This document shows positions 17,488 to 25,364 of a DNA stretch of 64,000 nucleotides, one piece after another; the stretch's first letter is position 1, and each line of letters begins with the position of its first letter. The translations under genes and the position numbers were made by a program. Source of the stretch: Streptomyces odontomachi. Its GTDB lineage: Bacteria > Actinomycetota > Actinomycetes > Streptomycetales > Streptomycetaceae. The notes beneath the pieces were generated by a model that made no database searches, was not told the origin of the DNA, and worked only from the letters and a program-made list of their open reading frames with translations. The DNA lies in assembly GCF_024435355.1 (NCBI RefSeq), contig NZ_JAMJWG010000022.1, positions 62,001 to 126,000 of the forward strand, given 5' to 3'.

Positions 17488-18282
17488 GTGATCGTTCCGC
17501 CCCCGCTCCCCCGCCTCGCCGACACGCTGCGGCGGTCCACCCCGTCCTGCGGCGCCAGCCGCCTGATCGCCGTCGACGGGCACGCCGGATCGGGGAAGTC
17601 GACCTTCGCCGCCCTGCTGTCCACCGCCCTCGGCGGCGCCCCCGTGCTGCATCTCGATGCGCTCGCCACGCACGCGGAGCCTTTCGAGTGGACCGGGAGC
17701 ATGCGGCGGCAGGTGATCGAGCCGTTGAGCCGCGGCGAGCCGGCGCACTATCGCCCCTACGACTGGGACGCGCGCGCATTCGGAGCGCCCCTGACGCTTC
17801 CGGCCGCGCCGGTGGTGCTCGTCGAGGGCGTCGGGGCGGGCCGGGCCGCGCTGCGCCCCTGGCTGGCCCGGCTGCTCTGGATGGAACTGCCGCGGGAGGA
17901 GGCCTGGCGACGCGGCCGGCGGCGGGACGGACCGGCGCTGACCGCCTTCTGGGACGGCTGGACCGCCGCCGAGCGCGCCCACTTCGCCGCCGACCCGTCC
18001 CGCCCCTTCGCCCAGTACCTCGTACGGCAGCAGTGCCGCACGGACAGCGCGCCCGGGCACGCTGCGGACGAAGCCGTACGGCGGGTTTCGGACGATGTGG
18101 TGGGGCGGATTTCGGACGAGGCGGTAGGGCACGCCTCGGGCGAGGCGGTGGGGCCGAACGGTACCGAGCGACTCCCGGGGTCCACGCGCCTCATGGCGTA
18201 CGAGGTGTTGCCGGGGCCCGCCGGCACGCGTTCGCCCGGTAACGGCGCCCATGAAGCCGGCCTGGGACCTCACCCAGAGTAA
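17488..18282 (+). CDS. P-loop nucleoside/uridine kinase-like protein
   Basis: This 264-residue protein has a Walker A motif in VDGHAGSGKST (about residues 30-40), HLDALATHAEPFEWTG after it, a VVLVEGVGAGR Walker-B-like strand, and a basic PREEAWRRGRRRDG segment resembling the lid of uridine kinase-type enzymes. The substrate is unknown. The GTG at 17488 was chosen because TACGCT (17475-17480) ends 7 nt upstream, which suggests a leaderless transcript. The C-terminus has an odd threefold repeat of about eight residues (VSDDVVG, ISDEAVG, ASGEAVG) encoded by 24-bp DNA repeats, outside the kinase core. Confidence 0.75.
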   Translation: MIVPPPLPRLADTLRRSTPSCGASRLIAVDGHAGSGKSTFAALLSTALGGAPVLHLDALATHAEPFEWTGSMRRQVIEPLSRGEPAHYRPYDWDARAFGAPLTLPAAPVVLVEGVGAGRAALRPWLARLLWMELPREEAWRRGRRRDGPALTAFWDGWTAAERAHFAADPSRPFAQYLVRQQCRTDSAPGHAADEAVRRVSDDVVGRISDEAVGHASGEAVGPNGTERLPGSTRLMAYEVLPGPAGTRSPGNGAHEAGLGPHPE

Positions 18283-18343
18283 TGATCAGACCGCGGCGAA
18301 CTAAGCGCTTGGAAAACGACTTCCATAACTCGGCCAACTCGGC

Positions 18344-18373
18344 TTGACCACGGGGCCTTACAGGTCTTACGTT
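18344..18373 (+). promoter_or_regulatory. Housekeeping-type promoter upstream of a two-hairpin RNA
   Basis: TTGACC (18344-18349) and TACGTT (18368-18373) are separated by 18 bp, a good match to the main sigma-factor consensus. A start near 18380 would begin just before two hairpins. No coding sequence follows for about 400 bp, so the promoter may drive a small RNA. Confidence 0.5.
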
Positions 18374-18379
18374 CTCAGT

Positions 18380-18446
18380 GCGGCCCTTTCGAGGGCCCGG
18401 CAGACGCGAAGCCCCCGGTTGTTCCCCCGTGATCGGGGGCTTCGTT
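18380..18446 (+). ncRNA. Candidate small RNA, two hairpins ending in an intrinsic-terminator-like stem
   Basis: The first hairpin is GGCCCT-TTCG-AGGGCC (18382-18397), with a stable UUCG loop. The second is CGAAGCCCCCG (18407-18417) paired with CGGGGGCTTCG (18434-18444), a perfect 11-bp stem with a 16-nt loop that includes TTCCCCC, followed by TTCTGTCCCTT. With the promoter just upstream this gives a compact RNA of about 65 nt. It could instead be a leader for the AAA gene more than 300 nt away. C-rich loops recall actinobacterial 6C RNA, but I could not confirm that match. Confidence 0.45.
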
Positions 18447-18792
18447 CTGTCCCTTGCACCCCACTTATCCGGTGCGCGCCCGGCGCATTTTTTCACGCTC
18501 GGTCACCAACTCCCCCTCCCTTTCTGCGCGTACACCCGGCGCGTCCCGCTCCGCCCGAGGGTCCGGATACGCCGGGAATCGCTTCAAACGCGGCCCTTCC
18601 CACATTGCGCCGCTCTTCGGCCCGCCACACCGCCGCAGGTACGATGCTTTCGGTGCAGGTGACCCAGGCGGCGACCGACGGCCGCACAGCGCATGCCAGT
18701 CGATTCCCGTCCACGGCCAGGCGGTTCGGCGAGGGAGCCGGCGGGCACCAACCCGACGGCACACCACGGGGGCACGGTTTGTGGGGGACGTG
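18447..18792 (+). other. Upstream region of the AAA ATPase gene
   Basis: About 345 bp separate the hairpins from the AAA gene. The only signal I see is a TACGAT -10-like hexamer at 18640-18645, which would give a leader of about 140 nt; no good -35 element accompanies it. Open frames here are not protein-like. Confidence 0.4.
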
Positions 18793-20658
18793 ATGGACTT
18801 CGGCATGCAGGGCTCACCAGCCCCGGCCGACCTTGCCTGGCTCAGGGGGGTCGACGCCTACACGATGGGCGCGTATCCGCAGGCTGAGGAGGAGTTCCGC
18901 ACCGCGGTGCGGCTGGACCCCGGCATGGCCGACGGGTGGTTGGGCCTGCACGCCCTGCGTGTCGACATCACCCCGGCCCTGCTGCGGATGTACCAGCACC
19001 GCGAGCGCTTCGGCGAGCAGCGCGCCCGGCACCGCAGGACCCTCAACTCCTGGTACTGGCTCGGCTGGTGGGTACAGCCGGTCCTGGAGTCGCCGCGCGA
19101 CCTGCTGCTCGCGCACGCCTCGCACTGGCTGGACGGCCGCCACGTCCCCGAACTGGACCGCGCCCTGGCCTCCCTGCCACCGGTGGACACCGACGGGCAG
19201 GTGCGCTTCCTGCACGCCTGCCGCGCCTACCTCGTCAAGGACTGGGAGCAACTCGTCCGGCACACCGACCCGTTGCTCGACGACCCGATGCTCGGCATCG
19301 AGGCCGGCCTGTTCGGCGGCATGGCGCGGGTCCGGCTCGACATGTACGGCCAGGCGGAGCCGCTGCTGTCCGCGGCGCTGATGCGCTGCCGCAGCGAGCA
19401 GCCCCAGCGCAAGGAGCTGCGCTACTGGCTCGCCCGCGCCCACGAGGGCACCGGCCGCAGCGCAGCGGCGCTGCCCCTGTACCGCGCCGTGCACCGGGTG
19501 GACCCCGCGTTCATGGACACCTCGGCACGGCTCGCCGCGATATCCGAAGGCGACGGGTACGACGAGTCGGCGGACGTCGCCGCCATCGCCCTCGCCGGTG
19601 TCGGCCAGGACACGGCGGACGGCGCCGATCCGCTGTACGGCGTCGAGGGCCGGGACGTGCGGCTCGGCGAGCCGGAGCCGCCGAGCGCCCCCCTGCCGCC
19701 CAAGCACACCGACGGCATCCGGGAGAAGGCGGTCGTGCCGGTGCCGGCCAGCCCGCCACAGCCACCCCCGGGGCCCGCCGACCCCGCGCTGCTGGCCGCC
19801 GCGATCGCCGAGCTGGAACGCATGGTGGGCCTCGAGCCCGTCAAACGGCAGGTCAAGGCGCTCTCCGCACAGCTCAACATGGCCCGGTTGCGCGCCGGCC
19901 AGGGCCTGCCCGTGCAGCCCCCCAAGCGCCACTTCGTCTTCTCCGGCCCGTCCGGCACCGGCAAGACCACCGTCGCCCGCATCCTCGGCAGGGTCTTCTA
20001 CGCGCTCGGACTGCTCGGCGGCGACCACCTCGTGGAGGCCCAGCGCGCCGACCTCGTCGGCGAATACCTCGGCCAGACCGCGGTCAAGGCCAACGAACTC
20101 ATCGACTCGGCCATCGGCGGCGTCCTCTTCGTCGACGAGGCGTACGCCCTGTCCAACACCGGCTACGGCAAGGGCGACGCCTACGGCGACGAGGCGCTCC
20201 AGGTCCTGCTCAAGCGCGCCGAGGACAACCGCGACCACCTGGTCGTCATCCTCGCGGGCTACCCGGAGGGCATGGACCGGCTGCTCGCCGCCAACCCGGG
20301 CCTGTCGTCCCGCTTCACCACCCGCGTCGACTTCCCCTCCTACCGCCCCCTCGAACTGACCGCGATCGGCGAAGTGCTGGCCGCGGAGAACCGGGACTCC
20401 TGGGACGAGGAGGCCCTGGACGAACTGCGCGCCATCGCCGGGCACGTCGTCGACCAGGGCTGGATCGACGAGCTCGGCAACGGCCGCTTCCTGCGCACCC
20501 TGTACGAGAAGAGCTGCGCTTACCGGGACCTACGCCTCTCCGGCTACACCGGCACGCCCGGACGCGCCGACCTCGCGACGCTGCGGCTGCCGGATCTGAT
20601 GCAGGCGTACGGGGAGGTTCTGTCGGGGCGGGGCCCCGGCGGCCCCACGGCCCTGTAG
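18793..20658 (+). CDS. CbxX/CfqX (EccA-like) AAA ATPase with N-terminal TPR region
   Basis: This 621-residue protein has an N-terminal TPR-like helical region (about 1-250, starting DLAWLRGVDAYTMGAYPQAEEEF), a Pro-rich linker (about 290-330), and one AAA domain. The AAA domain has Walker A GPSGTGKT (385-392), Walker B VLFVDEAYAL (Asp448, Glu449) and a sensor region around SSRFTTRVDF. The architecture matches EccA-type ATPases of type VII secretion and CbxX Rubisco activases. No ESX membrane or WXG100 gene lies nearby, so it is an orphan here. ATG 18793 follows GGGGGA; GTG 18790 is an alternative. Confidence 0.85.
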   Translation: MDFGMQGSPAPADLAWLRGVDAYTMGAYPQAEEEFRTAVRLDPGMADGWLGLHALRVDITPALLRMYQHRERFGEQRARHRRTLNSWYWLGWWVQPVLESPRDLLLAHASHWLDGRHVPELDRALASLPPVDTDGQVRFLHACRAYLVKDWEQLVRHTDPLLDDPMLGIEAGLFGGMARVRLDMYGQAEPLLSAALMRCRSEQPQRKELRYWLARAHEGTGRSAAALPLYRAVHRVDPAFMDTSARLAAISEGDGYDESADVAAIALAGVGQDTADGADPLYGVEGRDVRLGEPEPPSAPLPPKHTDGIREKAVVPVPASPPQPPPGPADPALLAAAIAELERMVGLEPVKRQVKALSAQLNMARLRAGQGLPVQPPKRHFVFSGPSGTGKTTVARILGRVFYALGLLGGDHLVEAQRADLVGEYLGQTAVKANELIDSAIGGVLFVDEAYALSNTGYGKGDAYGDEALQVLLKRAEDNRDHLVVILAGYPEGMDRLLAANPGLSSRFTTRVDFPSYRPLELTAIGEVLAAENRDSWDEEALDELRAIAGHVVDQGWIDELGNGRFLRTLYEKSCAYRDLRLSGYTGTPGRADLATLRLPDLMQAYGEVLSGRGPGGPTAL

Positions 20659-20810
20659 CAGGCGCTGGCGGCCTGGCTCAGCCCTTCTCGGCACTTCTCC
20701 GCCCTTCGCGGCCCTTCTCAGGGCTTCCGGGCACCGGGTCACAGCGCGGCCCACGGGCCGCGACCGGTCCGAAGGGGCGCCTCGGTCGTGTCCCGACCAT
20801 CAGCCAGTGG

Positions 20811-20860
20811 TGGGTTGCCCGCGCAGTTCCCCGCACCCCTTCATGGGTCCCCCGCGGGGG
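20811..20860. repeat. Solitary copy of the GCGCAGTTCCCC box with hairpin
   Basis: The box GCGCAGTTCCCCGCACCCCT (20821-20840) differs by one base from the tandem-array copies and is followed by GTCCCCC-GC-GGGGGAC, a perfect 16-bp palindrome. It lies in the 357-bp gap after the AAA gene. The rest of the gap contains CTTCTC/CTTCGC-rich sequence just after the stop and nothing gene-like. Confidence 0.75.
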
Positions 20861-21015
20861 ACGAAGGAAGCGCGTGATCGTCGGTTGGGGGTCTTCGTTC
20901 AGCCTGCCTTTGGACCAGGTCTCCGAGGGCTACCAGGCTATGGAGGAGCGCCGCGCCATCAAAACCCTCCTCAAGCCCTGTCCTGCCGTCCGCCACCCCC
21001 GTAAGGAGCACTGCC

Positions 21016-21426
21016 GTGCAGATCACCCGTAGCTCGATCGACACCGCGAAGGGCCCCGCCGACTGGTTCACAGGCGACGTCTACATCGACCCTGTCGCCG
21101 CCGCCCCAGCCCCCTCCCGGGTCACCGCCTCCCTGGTGCACTTCATGCCCGGCGCCCGCACCCACTGGCACCGCCACCCGCTCGGTCAGACCGTCTTCGT
21201 CACCGAGGGCGTCGGCCTGTGCCAGCGACGCGGTGGACCGGTCGAGGTCATCCGGCCTGGCGACCGCGTCCTGTTCGAGGCCGATGAGGAACACTGGCAC
21301 GGCGCCGCCCCGAACCGGCTGATGGTCCACCTGGCCATCAACGAGGGCGACGACGACCACGCCGTCGTGCACTGGCTGCACCCCGTCACCGACGACGAGT
21401 ACACCGCCGCCCCGGCCACCGACTGA
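21016..21426 (+). CDS. Small cupin-domain protein
   Basis: This 136-residue protein is a single cupin barrel. The first motif region is ARTHWHRHPLGQTVFVTEG (metal ligands likely His52, His54 and Glu64), and the second is DRVLFEADEEHWHGAAP. Such proteins bind a metal and may act as small oxygenases, isomerases or sensors; the specific role is unknown. The GTG start at 21016 has AAGGAG 10 nt upstream. It is 55 nt from the following SDR gene and probably co-transcribed with it. Confidence 0.88.
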   Translation: MQITRSSIDTAKGPADWFTGDVYIDPVAAAPAPSRVTASLVHFMPGARTHWHRHPLGQTVFVTEGVGLCQRRGGPVEVIRPGDRVLFEADEEHWHGAAPNRLMVHLAINEGDDDHAVVHWLHPVTDDEYTAAPATD

Positions 21427-21481
21427 CACCCGGCCCGCCCGGCCCTGCGTCCCCGCACCGCCCTCACCCGAAAGGTCAACC

Positions 21482-22147
21482 GTGACCACGTTCGCCCTCG
21501 TCGGCGCCGGCCCCGGACTGGGGCTGGCCGCCGCCCGCCGCTTCGGCGCCGCCGGCCACCACGTCGCCCTCCTCTCCCGCAACACCGACCGCCTCGGCGC
21601 CCTCGCTGGCGAACTCGACGGTGACGGCATCCGGGCGCGCGGCTTCACCGCCGACGTCCTCGATCCTGCCTCCCTCACCGCGGCCCTGGACGCAGCGGCC
21701 CGGGAGCTGGGGCCGATCGAGGTCCTCCAGTTCAGCCCGGCGCCCCGCAGCGACTTCATGAAGCCGGTCCTGGAGACGACCGCCGCCGACCTTGACGACC
21801 CGCTGGCCTTCTCCGTCAAGGGGTCGATGGCCTGTGTGCACGCCGTCCTGCCCGGGATGCGGGAGCTGGGCCGGGGCACGCTGCTGTTCGTCAACGGCGG
21901 CAGCGCCGCACGCCCGAACCCCCGCGTGGCCGGCACCTCGGTCGCGTTCGCCGCCGAGAGCGCCTACGCGGCGATGCTCCACGACGCCCTCGCACCCGAG
22001 AACATCCACGCCGCCCAGCTCATCGTCCCCGGCGCGATCCATCCCGACGCCGAGCACTCCAGCCCCGACGCGCTCGCCGAGCGCTTGTACGCCATCCACA
22101 CCGACCGCGGCACGTTCCGGCACTACGCCGAGCCCATGCCCACATGA
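21482..22147 (+). CDS. Divergent short-chain dehydrogenase/reductase-like protein
   Basis: This 221-residue Rossmann protein has an N-terminal nucleotide loop (VGAGPGLGLAAARRFG) and a typical SDR central region (FVNGGSAARPNP). The usual Tyr-x-x-x-Lys catalytic pair is absent: the expected position reads SVAFAAESAYAAML. It may bind NAD(P) without classical SDR catalysis, or use other residues. The GTG start at 21482 follows GAAAGG. It is paired with the cupin upstream. A remnant of a second SDR lies immediately downstream. Confidence 0.8.
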   Translation: MTTFALVGAGPGLGLAAARRFGAAGHHVALLSRNTDRLGALAGELDGDGIRARGFTADVLDPASLTAALDAAARELGPIEVLQFSPAPRSDFMKPVLETTAADLDDPLAFSVKGSMACVHAVLPGMRELGRGTLLFVNGGSAARPNPRVAGTSVAFAAESAYAAMLHDALAPENIHAAQLIVPGAIHPDAEHSSPDALAERLYAIHTDRGTFRHYAEPMPT

Positions 22148-22221
22148 TCCTCTCGGCCGACGCTCCTGAGCGCCCCAGCCCGCCGCAGCCTGCCGCCGCG
22201 TCCTGTTCCGTGCCGCGCCGG

Positions 22222-22299
22222 CAGCTGCGCTCCACCGACGCCGCCTTCACCACCGGCACCGCGCTCGTCGTCGACGGCGGCCACATCGCGCGCCGATGA
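22222..22299 (+). pseudogene. C-terminal remnant of a second SDR gene
   Basis: The frame QLRSTDAAFTTGTALVVDGG, then HIARR and TGA, is the classic end of an SDR (the TGxxLxVDGG strand). No start, nucleotide-binding motif or catalytic motif is found upstream in this frame. It lies about 75 bp after the intact divergent SDR. It probably marks a deletion that removed most of an SDR gene. Confidence 0.7.
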
Positions 22300-22450
22300 C
22301 CCGTTGCCCGCTCCCCCACTGGCCTGAGGGCGTGGGCGGCGCCCTTGTCCCCGCGCTCCCGTCACCTCCCCAGATCCCTGACGCGTCACCTCGCCAGAAC
22401 CCCGAGAAGGGCGCGGGCATCTCCACCCGCGCCCTTCGGGGCTGCTCGTG

Positions 22451-23560
22451 TCAGCCCGCCATCGCCTCGCTCCGGGGCTCTGCGTCTCGTGTGGGCTCCG
22501 GGCTGTCGGGGTCGCGGTGGGCCGGGTCGCGTACCTCGCCGACCAGGAGTTCCAGGACGTCCTCCAGGGCCACCAGGCCGACCACCCGACCGGACGCGTC
22601 GGCGACCTGGGCGAGGTGGGTCGCCGCGCGGCGCATCACCGTCAGGGCGTCGTCGAGGGGCAGTTCGGCGCCCAGCGTGGTCATCGGCCGCCAGACGTGC
22701 TGCGGCACGGCACGTTCGCTGTCCTCCAGGTCGAGCACGTCCTTCACGTGCAGATAGCCCATGAAGGCGCGGCCGTCGGTGCTCACCGGGAAACGGGAGT
22801 AACCGGTGCGGGCGGTGAGCGCGACGATCTGGCCGGGGGTGACCGTGGGGTCCACGGTCACCAGGGACGCCGGATCGAGCAGCACATCCGTGACCTTGCG
22901 GGAGCCCAGCTCCAGCGCGTCCTCCAGCCTCTCCTGTTCCTCGGGGTCGAGCAGGCCCGCCTGACCGGAGTCCTCCACGAGGCGGTTGAGCTGCTCGCTG
23001 GTGAAGACGGCCGCCACCTCGTCCTTCGGCTCGACGCGGAAGAGGATCAGCACCCCGCGGGCACAGGCGCCGAGCGCCGCGGTCACCGGCCGGCACAGCC
23101 GCGCGAACGCGACGAGTCCCGGGCCGAGCCAGAGCGCCGCCTTCTCGGGCGCCGCCATCGCCAGGTTCTTCGGCACCATCTCGCCGATCACCAGGTGCAG
23201 GGCGACCACGAACACCAGTGCGAGGACATAGCCGAGCGGGTGAACCAGTTCGTCGGGCAGCCGGACGGCGGCGAACACCGGTTCCAGCAGGCTCGCGACG
23301 GTCGGCTCGGCGACGGCGCCGAGGGTGAGGGAGCAGACGGTGATGCCGAACTGCGCGGCGGCCATCATCTGCGGGAGGTTCTCCAGGCCGTGCAGCACCT
23401 GGCGGGCCCGCGCCGCGCGGGCGCGCTTCCCGGGTTCCTCCGGTCCCGGGGGAGGCTCGATCTGGCTGCGCCGCACCGACACCATGGCGAACTCGGCACC
23501 GACGAAGAACCCGTTGGCGAGCACCAGCAGGGCGGCGAACAGCAGCTGGAGCAGGCTCAT
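22451..23560 (-). CDS. CNNM/HlyC-CorC family membrane protein with CBS pair
   Basis: This 369-residue protein starts with a DUF21/CNNM membrane domain of about four helices (LLQLLFAALLVLANGFFVGAEF, then FGITVCSLTLGAVAEP and GYVLALVFVVALHLVIGEMVPKN), followed by two CBS domains (VTVDPTVTPGQIVALTARTG and VWRPMTTLGAELPLDDAL). It lacks the C-terminal transporter-associated CorC domain seen in its partner. Members are implicated in Mg2+/Co2+ efflux or Na+-coupled Mg2+ transport. The ATG start overlaps the stop of the upstream paralogue by 4 nt, so the two probably form a heteromeric or dosage-matched pair. Confidence 0.9.
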   Translation of the reverse strand: MSLLQLLFAALLVLANGFFVGAEFAMVSVRRSQIEPPPGPEEPGKRARAARARQVLHGLENLPQMMAAAQFGITVCSLTLGAVAEPTVASLLEPVFAAVRLPDELVHPLGYVLALVFVVALHLVIGEMVPKNLAMAAPEKAALWLGPGLVAFARLCRPVTAALGACARGVLILFRVEPKDEVAAVFTSEQLNRLVEDSGQAGLLDPEEQERLEDALELGSRKVTDVLLDPASLVTVDPTVTPGQIVALTARTGYSRFPVSTDGRAFMGYLHVKDVLDLEDSERAVPQHVWRPMTTLGAELPLDDALTVMRRAATHLAQVADASGRVVGLVALEDVLELLVGEVRDPAHRDPDSPEPTRDAEPRSEAMAG

Positions 23561-24990
23561 CGCGCCGCCCCCTTCGCCGCAGCGGCCACAGCGGCATCCG
23601 CGCCCGCATCGGCGCGCCGCCCGGAACCGCCGCCGGATTCCCTACGGTCCCGGTCCCGACCGTCCGTGTCACCCTTGGCGGTCGGCTCCGTCGTCCTGAC
23701 CAGCCGGACCCGTTCCGCGCGATAGTGGCCGACCTGACGCACCGTCAGCCGCCAGTCGGGCAGTTCGGCCCGGTCTCCCGGGGCGGGGATGCGGCCGAGC
23801 AGGTCGGCGACCAGGCCGGCCACGGTCTCGTACGGGCCCTCGGGTGCCTCGAGGCCGATGCGGCGCAGGGTGTCGACGCGGCAGCTGCCGTCGGCCTCCC
23901 AGGCCGGCCGGCCGTCCTCGGAGGGGGCGGTGGCCAGGTCGGGTGCGTCCTGTCGGTCGTGCTCGTCGCGCACCTCGCCGACGAGTTCCTCGACGATGTC
24001 CTCCAGCGTGACGACGCCCGCGGTGCCCCCGTACTCGTCGACGACCACCGCGATGGGCTGTTCGCTGCGCAGCCGGGCCAGGAGCGGCTGCACGGGCAGG
24101 GTCTCGGGCACCAGCAGCGGTGCCTGGGCGATGCGTTCCACAGGGGTGCGCAGCCGGTCCTGGGCGGGTATCGCCAGCGCGTCCTTGAGGTGCACCATGC
24201 CCACCACCTCGTCGATGCGCTCCCGGTAGACGGGGAAACGGGACAGGCCGGTGGCGCGGGTGAGGTTGACGACGTCCTCGGCGGTGGCGGAGGTCTGGAG
24301 GGCGCTGACCTTCACGCGCGGTGTCATGACGTGCTGGGCGGCCAGTTCGCCGAGGGAGAGGGTGCGCACGAAGAGGTCGGCGGTGTCCTGCTCCAGGGTG
24401 CCGGCCTGGGCCGAGTGGCGGGCCAGCGAGACCAGTTCGTCGGGGGTGCGCGCGGAGACCAGCTCGTCGGCGGGCTCGACGCCGAGGGCACGCACCAGAC
24501 GGTTCGCGACCGTGTTCAGGGCGGCGATGACGGGGCGCAGCAGCCGGGCGAAGAGGTACTGGGGCCGGGCGACGAAACGGGCCACCTGAAGGGGCCGGGA
24601 GACGGCCCAGTTCTTGGGCACCAGCTCGCCGATCACCATCTGTATCGCGGAGGCCAGCAGCATGCCGACGACGACGGAGACCCCGGGCGCGGCGCCGTCG
24701 GGCAGGCCGGCCGCGGTGAGCGGGCCGGTGAGCAGCTCGGCGAGCGCCGGCTCGGCGAGCATGCCGACGACGAGGGAGGTGATGGTGATGCCCAGTTGGG
24801 TGCCGGAGAGCTGGAAGGACAGCTCCTTCAGGGCGGCGACGACGGTGCGAGCGCGCCGGTCACCGCCGGCGGCGGCCTGTTCGGCGTCGGCCCGCTCCAC
24901 GGTGACGAGACCGAATTCGGCCGCGACGAAGAACCCGTTGGCCAGGATGAGGACGAGGGCTGCTCCGAGGAGCAGCAAGGGGATGATCAT
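23557..24990 (-). CDS. CNNM/HlyC-CorC family membrane protein with CBS pair and CorC domain
   Basis: This 477-residue paralogue has a CNNM membrane domain (IIPLLLLGAALVLILANGFF, VSVVVGMLLASAIQMVIGELVPKNW), a CBS pair (HVMTPRVKVSALQTSATAED to IAVVVDEYGGTAGVVTLEDI), the CorC/HlyC domain (VDTLRRIGLEAPEGPYETVAGLVADLLGRIP), and a charged, low-complexity tail. The ATG at 24990 follows GGAGGCGGC; the frame opens seven codons earlier. It is the first gene of the pair and is preceded by a long structured leader. Ion specificity is not shown by the sequence. Confidence 0.9.
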   Translation of the reverse strand: MIIPLLLLGAALVLILANGFFVAAEFGLVTVERADAEQAAAGGDRRARTVVAALKELSFQLSGTQLGITITSLVVGMLAEPALAELLTGPLTAAGLPDGAAPGVSVVVGMLLASAIQMVIGELVPKNWAVSRPLQVARFVARPQYLFARLLRPVIAALNTVANRLVRALGVEPADELVSARTPDELVSLARHSAQAGTLEQDTADLFVRTLSLGELAAQHVMTPRVKVSALQTSATAEDVVNLTRATGLSRFPVYRERIDEVVGMVHLKDALAIPAQDRLRTPVERIAQAPLLVPETLPVQPLLARLRSEQPIAVVVDEYGGTAGVVTLEDIVEELVGEVRDEHDRQDAPDLATAPSEDGRPAWEADGSCRVDTLRRIGLEAPEGPYETVAGLVADLLGRIPAPGDRAELPDWRLTVRQVGHYRAERVRLVRTTEPTAKGDTDGRDRDRRESGGGSGRRADAGADAAVAAAAKGAAR

Positions 24991-25036
24991 GCCGCCGCCT
25001 CCGTGTCGCACCGGACGCGGTCCGTGCTGGGGCTAC

Positions 25037-25110
25037 TTCCCCCATGCCCTGAACGGGCTTGGGGGGTCCCCGCACCCACGCCTTCAAGGCAGTGGGGGCA
25101 GGTGGGGGCG
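25037..25110. repeat. Dispersed palindromic repeat upstream of the CorC pair
   Basis: CCCCCATGCCCTGAACGGGC and the facing CCCACGCCTTCAAGGCAGTG form an imperfect inverted pair related to copies at 22311, inside the 27.3-kb element, 49818 and 58857. It lies 45 bp upstream of the membrane-protein start, inside its probable leader. Confidence 0.65.
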
Positions 25111-25171
25111 GCGCAGGTACTACAGGACGAACCGTCCATCGCCTGAGGAAGTCACTCCTTGTTCAGCAGGA

Positions 25172-25221
25172 GCCCCCGCGCACCACCGGTGTGCTGTCGG
25201 GGGCAGGGGCGCGAGACGCGC
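25172..25221 (-). promoter_or_regulatory. Structured 5' leader of the CNNM/CorC operon
   Basis: Read on the minus strand, GGCGCG-TCT-CGCGCC (25221-25207) is followed by a long hairpin with a GCCCCCG/CGGGGGC outer stem (25204-25198 with 25178-25172) and an inner GCACACCGGTGGTGC stem. An AT-rich stretch with TTGATTAATC just upstream (about 25232-25241) could supply the promoter. The leader would be over 200 nt. I do not recognise a known riboswitch class, although Mg2+-type control would suit the gene. The rest of the 374-bp gap shows no gene. Confidence 0.4.
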
Positions 25222-25364
25222 CTCCACCACCAGATTAATCAAGACAGCGGCTCCCGCGTCAGTGTGAGCGCTCCCTGAGCCTGCCCTGATCTTTCTCACA
25301 GGCCGAGCACAGCGGGAATACGGCGGGTCCGGGCCCGCCCGCCGGCAAGCGTCGAAAGGCCGTC

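Noticed and set aside
18380..18446. Firm assignment to 6C RNA
   Set aside because: Two hairpins and a C-rich loop are suggestive, but I could not match the full consensus without a covariance search.
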